NCBI GenBank assembly: GCA_963756025.1
Contig: CAVWMF010000001.1
Coordinates: 744,001 to 808,000 of the forward strand
Reading direction: 5' to 3'
Origin: Bog-473 sp963756025
GTDB taxonomy: Bacteria > Actinomycetota > Acidimicrobiia > Acidimicrobiales > RAAP-2
Length of the DNA stretch: 64,000 nt
The notes beneath the pieces were generated by a model, which ran no database searches, was not told the origin of the DNA, and was given only the letters and a program-made list of their open reading frames with translations. The stretch's first letter is position 1. The number at the start of each line of letters is the position of its first letter. Position numbers and translations under genes: made by a program. Shown piece by piece: positions 7,552 through 14,163 of this stretch.

Positions 7552-8004
7552 GTGAACTCTGTGGCGAAGAGCAAGACATACGCCGGTTTCCTGGGGGACA
7601 TCCCCGCATTCTCTGATTGCGCCACCGAGGTGCTCGAAGAGTTCGCGACCCACGCTGCATCGAGGCTCTGCGTCGCCGCCGGCCAATCCCTGTGCTCGAA
7701 GGCGCAGTGTGATCAGAACCTGTACGTTCTTGTCGCCGGTGTGGCCTCACTCGACGCCGGTGACGGCGTGCGCGTCACCCTGGACGCCGGCGACTACTTC
7801 GGATGGAACCCGGGGCGCTATCACGGGCCCAGTGCCAGTGTCACGGCCGAAGAGGATGTCGAGGTTCTGGTGATCCGTCCCCAAGACGTCCTCCGGCTGG
7901 AGATGATCGCTTCACGTCATCGCCACCCATCGAAGATCGAATGGCAGGCAGACGCAGACGTCGCCCAGCCCGCTCGCCGCCACCGCGCTCTGGTGAGGTC
8001 GTAA
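7552..8004 (+). CDS. Cyclic-nucleotide-binding-domain protein (Crp/Fnr sensor fold without HTH)
   Basis: 150 residues from a GTG at 7552 with GAGAAGGAGG at 7537-7546. The cNMP-binding beta-barrel is visible: 'FLGDIPAFSDCATEVLEEFA', 'VAAGQSLCSKAQCDQNLYVL', 'LDAGDYFGWNP' and 'VLVIRPQDVLRL'. No DNA-binding domain follows; the C-terminal 25 residues are polar. The phosphate-binding cassette Arg is not obvious, so cyclic nucleotide binding is unproven. Proteins like this act as sensors or regulatory subunits. Confidence 0.8.
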   Translation: MNSVAKSKTYAGFLGDIPAFSDCATEVLEEFATHAASRLCVAAGQSLCSKAQCDQNLYVLVAGVASLDAGDGVRVTLDAGDYFGWNPGRYHGPSASVTAEEDVEVLVIRPQDVLRLEMIASRHRHPSKIEWQADADVAQPARRHRALVRS

Positions 8005-8073
8005 TCCGGGCGTTCACCACTCCCCCACGATGAGGACCACGTGGCCCGCGCGCGCGGCCACTATGGTTCCCAC

Positions 8074-8982
8074 ATGAATTTTCGGGTCACCTACCCCATC
8101 ATCGGTCATCCCTACGATCCGGCTTTCCTGACCAAGGATGGACTCACACGATTCTGCGTGGCGGCGGAGGAAGCCGGCTTCTCCGGGATCGGGTTCACCG
8201 ATCATCCGGTCCCGACCGAACGTTGGCTGCGGGCCGGTGGCCACGATGCCCTCGACCCGTTCGCCGCACTCGCGTTCTGCGCCGCCGTGACCGATCGCCT
8301 GCGCTTGATTCCCAACATCTTGGTACTGCCCTATCGCAATCCCTTCGTGGTGGCCAAGGCCGCGGCGACCCTGGATGCGCTCTCGGGGGGACGGTTCACC
8401 CTGTCCGTGGCCACCGGCTACCTGCGCGGTGAGTACAAGGCGCTCGGGGTCGACTTCGCGCAGCGCAATGCGCTCTTCGACGAGGCGATCGAGGTCATCC
8501 AGGGCATTTGGAGCGAGGATGACTACGCCCATGAGGGCCTGACGTTTACCGCGCTGGGGCAGACGGCAAACCCCAAGCCGAATCCCCATCCACCGATATG
8601 GGTCGGTGGGAACAGCCGGCTCTCCCGGCGTCGCGTCGCACGCTACGGCAGCGGCTGGAACCCGTTTCCCGCTCCCCGTTCCCTGGCCCAGACGGCGAAG
8701 ACGCCTCCCCTCGAGACACTGGACGACCTGCAGCCCATGCTGGACGAACTCTGGCAGTACGTGGAGGAGGCCGGCCGCAACCCGTCGGAGATCGACGTGT
8801 CGTTCGGCTCCAACGCCGGAGGGGATCCCGGGAGCGACGACTTCAACCCGGAGGCCCAACGCGAGAGCGTGGCCCAGCTGGCCGCAATCGGCGTCACCTG
8901 GTCCGGCATCAGCGCGCCCGGCGATTCCGTCGAGCACGCCATCGAGGCACTCCAACGCTTCGGGCAATCCGTCATCGACTGA
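8074..8982 (+). CDS. LLM-class F420-dependent oxidoreductase
   Basis: About 302 residues from the ATG at 8074; a GTG at 8041 would add 11. Luciferase-like TIM barrel with 'CVAAEEAGFSGIGFTDHPVP', 'RLRLIPNILVLPYRNPFVVAKAAATLDALS', 'GRFTLSVATGYLRGEYKALG' and 'PPIWVGGNSRLSRRRVARYG' (motifs quoted separately). In Actinobacteria such enzymes use coenzyme F420 to reduce or oxidise diverse substrates. The substrate is unknown. Single gene. Confidence 0.88.
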   Translation: MNFRVTYPIIGHPYDPAFLTKDGLTRFCVAAEEAGFSGIGFTDHPVPTERWLRAGGHDALDPFAALAFCAAVTDRLRLIPNILVLPYRNPFVVAKAAATLDALSGGRFTLSVATGYLRGEYKALGVDFAQRNALFDEAIEVIQGIWSEDDYAHEGLTFTALGQTANPKPNPHPPIWVGGNSRLSRRRVARYGSGWNPFPAPRSLAQTAKTPPLETLDDLQPMLDELWQYVEEAGRNPSEIDVSFGSNAGGDPGSDDFNPEAQRESVAQLAAIGVTWSGISAPGDSVEHAIEALQRFGQSVID

Positions 8983-9003
8983 TCTCCCGACGGGCGGGGT
9001 GAC

Positions 9004-9348
9004 CTACCGCTCTTCGTTGACCGGCACGATGTCGAGCACGGTGTCCAGACCGGTGATCTCGAAGAGACGCCGCACCGACGATGGAGGAGCGAAGATCGTC
9101 AGCCCTCCGCCCGCATGCTGCAGCCGCTTGTGCTCGGTCACGATCACGCTGAGGCCGGTCGAATCCATGAACGAGACCCGCGCCAGGTCGAGAACGACAT
9201 GCTGCACATCCTTGACCTCCAGATCGGAGAGCAAGTCGTAGAGAAGGGTCGCCGTCGAGGCATCCAGCTCTCCGGACAACGTCACCAGCGTACGTTCGTC
9301 GGCTATCTGTACGTCGATCTCCAATGGGTCAGCCGCGGCATCACTCAT
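9004..9348 (-). CDS. STAS-domain anti-sigma factor antagonist
   Basis: 114 residues: 'TLVTLSGELDASTATLLYDLL', the phosphorylation loop 'FMDSTGLSVIVTEHKRL', and 'FAPPSSVRRLFEITGLDTVL', all standard for SpoIIAA/RsbV-type antagonists. It lacks a neighbouring anti-sigma gene, so it may act on the RsbW-like protein at 4031 or on one elsewhere. It differs clearly from the STAS protein at 3636, so this is not a recent duplication. Confidence 0.9.
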   Translation of the reverse strand: MSDAAADPLEIDVQIADERTLVTLSGELDASTATLLYDLLSDLEVKDVQHVVLDLARVSFMDSTGLSVIVTEHKRLQHAGGGLTIFAPPSSVRRLFEITGLDTVLDIVPVNEER

Positions 9349-9530
9349 CGATGAAACACTAGTTGGCGGTGGCCCGGGGTCCCGCTCGGCACCATGACCT
9401 CGCTGGGCGATTACCGGTCGATGACCCAGGGCGATGTCGTGCGCCGGGTTACGTCAATACCCTTGGCAGTCGTCGCTTCCGAGAGCCGACAGTGATGGTA
9501 TTGCTCGGGCGTCTCCACCTGTCGCAGACG

Positions 9531-9597
9531 ACGAGCTGGTCCAGGATCCCCTGGATGGGGAAGTCCGTCAGCATCGTGCTCGCAAATTCGCTATGGG
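9531..9597 (-). pseudogene. Relic of a GAF-domain gene (about 21 codons)
   Basis: The minus strand reads 'SEFASTMLTDFPIQGILDQL', nearly identical to the same segment of the GAF proteins at 1-424 (SEFARTVATDFPIQGILDHL) and 14164-16089 (SEFARTMLTEFPIQGILDHL). The frame makes no sense on either side of this segment. It appears to be the remnant of a third paralogue. Confidence 0.6.
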
Positions 9598-9632
9598 AAG
9601 AAGGCACTGTCCCGCAACCGGGGGCGACAACC

Positions 9633-9911
9633 TCAGCTGGGGCGGGCAAATTTCGGGACGCCCCACCCGGGTCTGGAAGCCGTCGCATTGCGCTCCACAT
9701 CGTGGGCGCTCGCGGCTCTGCGCACCTCTTCCATCTCGACCGCAAAAGCATCGCGACCGATCCCGAGACGAGAAGCGATCTCACCGCGGGCCTTGTCCTC
9801 CGCATCGAGCAGCCGCCGGGCCTGTGTCGTGAGGTTGCTGAGCTCAGGGATCCGGATGCTCCACCACTCCCCTTCCCGCTTGACCTCGGCTCGGAAGTAT
9901 TTCGTCCGCAT
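9633..9911 (-). CDS. HicB-like antitoxin-fold protein, orphan
   Basis: 92 residues from an ATG at 9911. The first ~60 ('YFRAEVKREGEWWSIRIPEL', 'TQARRLLDAEDKARGEIASR') resemble the HicB partial RNase H fold typical of actinobacterial HicB-like antitoxins. No HicA-like toxin is readable on either side. The last ~25 residues (NATASRPGWGVPKFARPS) look unrelated and may be an out-of-frame tail next to the GAF relic. Function as an antitoxin is therefore doubtful. Confidence 0.55.
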   Translation of the reverse strand: MRTKYFRAEVKREGEWWSIRIPELSNLTTQARRLLDAEDKARGEIASRLGIGRDAFAVEMEEVRRAASAHDVERNATASRPGWGVPKFARPS

Positions 9912-10251
9912 CAGTCGGGCATCCTTGCATCAGATTCGTTGATCGGCCACTGGCCACATTCGTCGTCACGACTCGATCGCCGGCAGCCTTCGAAGGCGTT
10001 TTCGGCAGAATCCGAAACCGAACCCGGACGGATCGCTGATCGATCTCGACATTCTCCGAGGTCGGGAGGCTCGCTCGCGGCGGTCGCCGGGAGGAGTTCG
10101 GCCTCAGATTTCCCAATCCGGTCGAATCTCGTCCTGGCGGCCGGCCGGAAACTCACGCAACCGGAGGTGCCGGCAACACACAGAATTCATCTTGCTGTCG
10201 CTTCCACGTCACCTGATGCTCGTGGTCACGGTCCTGTTCCGGTTCCTGCAC
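9912..10251. other. Interval without a recognisable gene
   Basis: 340 bases between the HicB-like gene and the HTH gene at 10252. Open frames on both strands have unnatural composition, no ribosome binding site and no family signal. Together with 9363-9632 this looks like decayed sequence. Confidence 0.4.
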
Positions 10252-10584
10252 TCAGCGGGCTGCGCCTGAGCGGCGTTCTTGCGCCGCCCAGACAACCTTG
10301 GAGGCCTTCGATCGTCGTTCCTTGGCAGCGCGACTGAACCGGTGCTCAGCCCCTTGAGGCGTAATCCCTCCGACGGCCTCCCCGATCTGGCGCCAACTGG
10401 CCCCAGATCGCCGGCTGGAGCCGGCGGCCTCCTGGCACAACCGATCTGCTGCGCGCCGGAGTTGATCGGCAAATTGCAACGTCGCCAATCCCGCGTCGAG
10501 GCCGTCGGGCACATCGGCAACGGCTTCGGCTCGTCCGGCTTCGATCAGCTTCCCGATCAACGGTTCCATTTCTTTCAGGGACAT
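10252..10584 (-). CDS. Hypothetical protein with helix-turn-helix-like segment
   Basis: 110 residues from the ATG at 10584; the frame stays open to an ATG at 10638 inside the operator repeats. Visible parts are an amphipathic N-terminus 'SLKEMEPLIGKLIEAGRAEA', a helix 'ATLQFADQLRRAADRLCQEA', and 'GASWRQIGEAVGGITPQGAE' that reads as a helix-turn-helix, followed by a basic tail (RFSRAAKERRSKASK). No named family recognised. Divergent from 10664 across a three-copy palindromic operator, so an autoregulatory DNA-binding role is a reasonable inference. Confidence 0.65.
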   Translation of the reverse strand: MSLKEMEPLIGKLIEAGRAEAVADVPDGLDAGLATLQFADQLRRAADRLCQEAAGSSRRSGASWRQIGEAVGGITPQGAEHRFSRAAKERRSKASKVVWAAQERRSGAAR

Positions 10585-10615
10585 GGGGATGAGCCTACCA
10601 ACCTCTTGGCCCAAC

Positions 10616-10672
10616 TTCAACCATGTGTTGACAACCATGTGTTGAAGAAGTACTCTTCAACACATGGTTGAA
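10616..10672. promoter_or_regulatory. Three-copy palindromic operator between divergent genes
   Basis: Three copies of a 17-bp element: TTCAACCATGTGTTGAC at 10616-10632, ACAACCATGTGTTGAAG at 10631-10647, and TTCAACACATGGTTGAA at 10656-10672 (inverted). Copies two and three form a perfect inverted repeat with 17-bp arms (10632-10648 and 10654-10670) around AGTAC. Each element is itself flanked by TCAAC/GTTGA. The ATG of the gene at 10664 lies inside the third copy, so binding would also block its start. Confidence 0.75.
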
Positions 10673-11368
10673 ACGGCGGAGAACCCAGGGACCCGATGCA
10701 AAAAGCGGACGTGGGTGACGACGATCGCCACGGTGGCCGCCGTCGGCGCTCTGACTGCCGGAGGCCTGACACTCTTCGCGAGCGCCCCCTCCGTTCGCGG
10801 AGCGGCACAAAGCTCGGCCAACCACCACGGTCCTGTGGCAGCCGCGAGCCCCCGGGGCGCGATTGCACCGGCGCCTGGTGCAGCCTCCATCCCCGTAGTA
10901 CCGGTAGTACCCGTAGCGATCCCCGTCACCACCGCCCCGCCGAGCGCAGCGGTGGTGCAACCTTTGTCCGCACTCGTGGCACGGATTCAAGCTGCAGGAA
11001 TGGAGCCAGGCTCGAACTGGACCTGGACTATGGGCGACACTGCCACCTATTGCGGGCCCATCTCAGGGTCCGGTACCGGTTGCACCTACGCTGAGGCGGG
11101 GCTCGAGCACACGGTTTTCGCCGGCACACCGACGCTCGCCCTTGTCGCGCACGAGATGGCCAACGCCGAGACCCAGAATGATGCGGTCCCGAGCTTGCTC
11201 AACGAAGTGGCGGCGGCGGCGGCGGGAACCTCGTGGTCGCCCACCGATGCCGTGGCTTCCTGCCTGGTCGAGCACTTCATGGGCTTTCAGGACAATGCAG
11301 CCGGAGCGTGGCAGTGCCCCATGGCTCTCGCCACAACGGTGGCGGAGCACATCCACGACACCTATTGA
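10664..11368 (+). CDS. Secreted or membrane-anchored hypothetical protein
   Basis: 234 residues. A basic N-terminus (RCKKRTW) and a hydrophobic segment (~18-40, TTIATVAAVGALTAGGLTLF) make an uncleaved anchor or signal peptide, followed by an Ala/Pro/Val-rich linker (~55-95). The C-terminal ~130 residues (GSNWTWTMGDTATYCG... GSGTGCTYAEAG... VASCLVEHFMGFQDNA... WQCPMA) hold four Cys that could form disulfides. No family recognised. The start codon lies inside an operator repeat, suggesting tight control by the divergent HTH gene. A sortase gene converges on its 3' end. Confidence 0.7.
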   Translation: MVETAENPGTRCKKRTWVTTIATVAAVGALTAGGLTLFASAPSVRGAAQSSANHHGPVAAASPRGAIAPAPGAASIPVVPVVPVAIPVTTAPPSAAVVQPLSALVARIQAAGMEPGSNWTWTMGDTATYCGPISGSGTGCTYAEAGLEHTVFAGTPTLALVAHEMANAETQNDAVPSLLNEVAAAAAGTSWSPTDAVASCLVEHFMGFQDNAAGAWQCPMALATTVAEHIHDTY

Positions 11369-11374
11369 TCAGCC

Positions 11375-12103
11375 TCAGAGGCCAGGCGTGATGCCGTTTC
11401 CTGCCGAAGCCGGCACGGGGGTCGGGGCCGGGGTCGTCGACACGAGCGACGAATAGACCACCACGTTGGAGAGGTAGTGACCCGTATGGGAGTTGAATAC
11501 TCCCCCGCACGTCACCAGCTGAAGGGAGCTGCCACCAGCTGCGGCGTAGACGAGTTGGGCCGGGAACTGGGTCTTCAGATACATGGCGATGGAGGTGACC
11601 TTGAACTGAGCGGTTGATCCGTTCGCCATGGTCACACCGATGAGGTCACCTGCGACCAACGTCCTCAACTTGAAGAAGACGGCCGGACCGCGATACGAGT
11701 CGACGTGCCCCAAAATGACCGCTGAGCCGGCTTGCCCCGGAGACGGCCCGAATTGGTACCAACCGGGTTGTTGGATGTCGGTAGGAACCTGCACCGTGCC
11801 ATTGGGATTCACCCCGAGGATCGCCAGCTGCTGCGTCAGGCCGATGGCGGGAATATGCAGTGTCAGTGGCGTCGAACGATCCGGCAGCGGAGGAACGACG
11901 ACATTCGTCGGGACACTCTTGGTGCTGCCGCCCACACCTTGCGGCGGCACCACGTGTCGGGTCGCCGGACCGGCCAGCGAGCGCGGTTGACTCTGCAGGC
12001 CGAACGCCAGGCCGGCGCCTCCCACGACGAGCAAGCCCGCAGCCAGCGCCCACCATTTGCGCCGCGAATGACGTACCGGTACTTCCGGGGAGTGCGATGT
12101 CAT
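11375..12103 (-). CDS. Class F-like sortase
   Basis: 242 residues. N-terminal basic region and membrane segment (RRKWWALAAGLLVVGGAG), Pro/Ser linker, then the sortase barrel: 'LHIPAIGLTQQLAILGVNPNG', 'QPGWYQFGPSPGQAGSAVIL' with 'GHVDSYRGPAVF' supplying the catalytic His, and 'LQLVTCGGVFNSHTGHY' with the catalytic Cys in the TCGG motif. The following Arg is not obvious in the expected place. The start overlaps the stop of the upstream gene (ATGA), whose product carries a sorting signal, so the two form a dedicated sortase-substrate pair. Confidence 0.88.
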   Translation of the reverse strand: MTSHSPEVPVRHSRRKWWALAAGLLVVGGAGLAFGLQSQPRSLAGPATRHVVPPQGVGGSTKSVPTNVVVPPLPDRSTPLTLHIPAIGLTQQLAILGVNPNGTVQVPTDIQQPGWYQFGPSPGQAGSAVILGHVDSYRGPAVFFKLRTLVAGDLIGVTMANGSTAQFKVTSIAMYLKTQFPAQLVYAAAGGSSLQLVTCGGVFNSHTGHYLSNVVVYSSLVSTTPAPTPVPASAGNGITPGL

Positions 12104-13251
12104 GACCGGTCATCAGCGATCACGACGGAGTGGATGCGGCGCCGGTGCAGTGCGAGGGCCAGCGCCAGTCCGGCCGCAAGCACCAGACCGGAACCGATGA
12201 GGACCAGGTCGTGGCTGTGATTGCCGCGTGCGGCTCCGCCCAATCCGGTTTGCGGGGCGCCGGCGGGGACGAAACCGAGCGTGCCGAGACTCGAAGTCTG
12301 CGTCGATCCGCCGACCCCTTTCGCAGTCCCCGTTTTCCCGGTCACTCCTGAACCGGTTCCGGGCGCCTTCGTTTTCGTCGGAGCTGCGGCTCCGGTCTTT
12401 GTCGGGGCGGTAGGCGCCGCCGTCGGTGCTGGTGTCGGCGTCGGTGTCGGGGCGGTCGGGGCCGTCGCGGCGGCGACGAAGTTATTCGTGAAATGCGCCG
12501 AACAGGTCACGGTGCTCCCACCGCCGTTTCCAGAACCGTTGCATTGGTTGATGGTGATCGGCAAGGCCGTCGCGCCACCGGTGACGGTGCACTTCACCCG
12601 CATCGACCCTCCACCATTATTGGCCGATCCGTTGCACTGGGTCACGGTGGCGCCGGTTGTATTGGCCACTGGCGCGCACACGGTTGTGGGTTGGGTGCCG
12701 CCTCCGGTCCCCGAGCCGATGCACTGATTGACCGTCACCCCTACGGCGTTGGTTGTGGCGGGAACCGTGTTCACCACGGCGACGCTGCACGTGACATTGC
12801 TCCCGGCGCCGTTGGTGATCCCATTGCACTGATTGACGGTCTTCACCAGCTGGTTCGATGTCGTCACGACGGCGGTGCACCCGGCGGGCGGCAGCACCCC
12901 GGCGGCCGCCAGGCATGCCGTGGCGGTGATCGTCGAGGTCGTCCCGCCGGTCGCTGTCACCGTGTTGTCGATCGTGATGGTGCACGTCGATTCAAAGCCG
13001 GCGCCCGTCGGGAACGCCGGGGGGTCGCATTGCGTGGCTGCCGGTGCAACGGCGGCGGGGGTCGCAGCGGCGACGCTGGTCACGCCAGCAAAGCCGACCA
13101 CGAAGAGTGAACTGAGCGCGGTCAATGCCACAACAAGCAAGATGCCGAATTGTCGCCCGCTCCGGGACCCCTTCGGGGGACCGTACGCAAAGCCCTTATC
13201 CCGAGAACGAAGCGATGAGCCCAGACGAGGGCCAAAGGGAGCAGCAAACAT
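12100..13251 (-). CDS. Repetitive cell-wall-anchored surface protein (sortase substrate)
   Basis: 383 residues from the ATG at 13251 (GGAAGG seven bases upstream). Signal peptide ~25-65 (FGILLVVALTALSSLFVVG). About five Cys-paired repeats follow, of the type 'VNQCNGSGNGGGSTVTCS' (QCNG...C), each probably closed by a disulfide. Then comes an Ala/Pro/Thr spacer (TPTPTPAPTAAPTAPT) of wall-spanning type. The C-terminus has the sorting pentapeptide-like 'APQTGLGG', a hydrophobic segment (LVLIGSGLVLAAGLALALAL) and a HRRR tail, the classic sortase signal with A in place of L in LPxTG. The next gene is the sortase. Confidence 0.82.
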   Translation of the reverse strand: MFAAPFGPRLGSSLRSRDKGFAYGPPKGSRSGRQFGILLVVALTALSSLFVVGFAGVTSVAAATPAAVAPAATQCDPPAFPTGAGFESTCTITIDNTVTATGGTTSTITATACLAAAGVLPPAGCTAVVTTSNQLVKTVNQCNGITNGAGSNVTCSVAVVNTVPATTNAVGVTVNQCIGSGTGGGTQPTTVCAPVANTTGATVTQCNGSANNGGGSMRVKCTVTGGATALPITINQCNGSGNGGGSTVTCSAHFTNNFVAAATAPTAPTPTPTPAPTAAPTAPTKTGAAAPTKTKAPGTGSGVTGKTGTAKGVGGSTQTSSLGTLGFVPAGAPQTGLGGAARGNHSHDLVLIGSGLVLAAGLALALALHRRRIHSVVIADDRS

Positions 13252-13385
13252 GAAAGAGCCTTCCAAGCCCTGAAATAGACACCGTAGGTTACGGACGTTC
13301 GGGGACTTGGCCGGGATACTACGCTAGTAATCAATTACACGCAATCTATTTCTTGAGTTATTTTGGTAATATTTCCGACACAGCT

Positions 13386-13646
13386 ATGTGGAGCCTCCTT
13401 TCCAATCACGGCCGCGCCCTCCTTTGTCTGGCCCAGGACCCGGATCTGCGATTACGCGACCTGGCGGCGCGACTCGGGATCACGGAACGCCGCGCCTTCG
13501 ACCTCGTCAATGACCTGACGGAAGCCGGATACGTGATCAAGGAGAAGGACGGGCGGCGTAACAGGTATGAGGTGCAGGACCACCTGCCGCTTCCCGATGC
13601 GCCGGACGACCGGACCCTCGGGGACATTTTGGCGGCGCTCCTGTAA
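13386..13646 (+). CDS. Winged-helix transcriptional regulator (MarR/ArsR-like)
   Basis: 86 residues from the ATG at 13386; a TTG at 13353 would add 11. 'MWSLLSNHGRALLCLAQDP', 'LRLRDLAARLGITERRAFDL' as helix-turn-helix, and 'LTEAGYVIKEKDGRRNRYEV' as the wing form a minimal winged-helix domain. Divergent from the surface-protein/sortase operon across an AT-rich 134-base gap, so it may control that operon. No ligand-binding residues visible. Confidence 0.85.
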   Translation: MWSLLSNHGRALLCLAQDPDLRLRDLAARLGITERRAFDLVNDLTEAGYVIKEKDGRRNRYEVQDHLPLPDAPDDRTLGDILAALL

Positions 13647-13820
13647 CGAACGGCCGTGCGTTGGTCACGCCACTACGCGACGCCGGAGACGATGTCCAGC
13701 GGCGTCCCCGCCGGGCCTGAGGCGACGTGCGTCGAGGAGCAGCCAGCCGCTGCAGCCCCCACGCTCAGCGCTTCGCTGCCACCGCGAGTTCATCCTCTCG
13801 ACACGCAAGCATCACCCGCG

Positions 13821-14126
13821 CTACTGGTTCTCCCATTTCTTCTTCTTCTTCTTCTTCTTCTTTGCTGATTTCTTGACGGCCTTCTCCAACGTGAGCAGCT
13901 CCTGTTGGATACCGTGCAGTTGGGCGCCGAGATCCGCTGGCACGGTGCCCAGGACTTCGAGTCTCGCCACTCGTTGGATCAGATCGTCCAAGATCTCGCC
14001 GAGGGCGTAACAGGCCGCGATGGTCGCCGTGGCGAGAGCTTCATTCGCCTCGACCTCGCTGGTCGGGTCGACGATACCGGCCTGGCCAGCTTCGACGATG
14101 TCTCGGATCAGGTCGCGGGTGGCCAT
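13821..14126 (-). CDS. Small helical protein with poly-lysine tail
   Basis: 101 residues from the ATG at 14126. The body is helical and acidic ('DLIRDIVEAGQAGIVDPTSE', 'LGEILDDLIQRVARLEVLG', 'LHGIQQELLTLEKAVKK'). The C-terminus 'KKSAKKKKKKKKKWENQ' is a run of nine Lys encoded by AAG codons from a (TTC)n tract on the plus strand. Such tails bind nucleic acid, polyphosphate or membranes. Located 37 bases after the c-di-GMP gene on the same strand. No family recognised. Confidence 0.7.
   Translation of the reverse strand: MATRDLIRDIVEAGQAGIVDPTSEVEANEALATATIAACYALGEILDDLIQRVARLEVLGTVPADLGAQLHGIQQELLTLEKAVKKSAKKKKKKKKKWENQ
13837..13860 (+). repeat. (TTC)8 trinucleotide tract
   Basis: Eight uninterrupted TTC units, flanked by T runs, encode the poly-Lys tail of the gene on the minus strand. 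Slippage here would change the tail length without breaking the frame. Confidence 0.9.
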
Positions 14127-14163
14127 GGGGCCCTCAGTCTGCCTCACCCCCGTACGTGGACGC

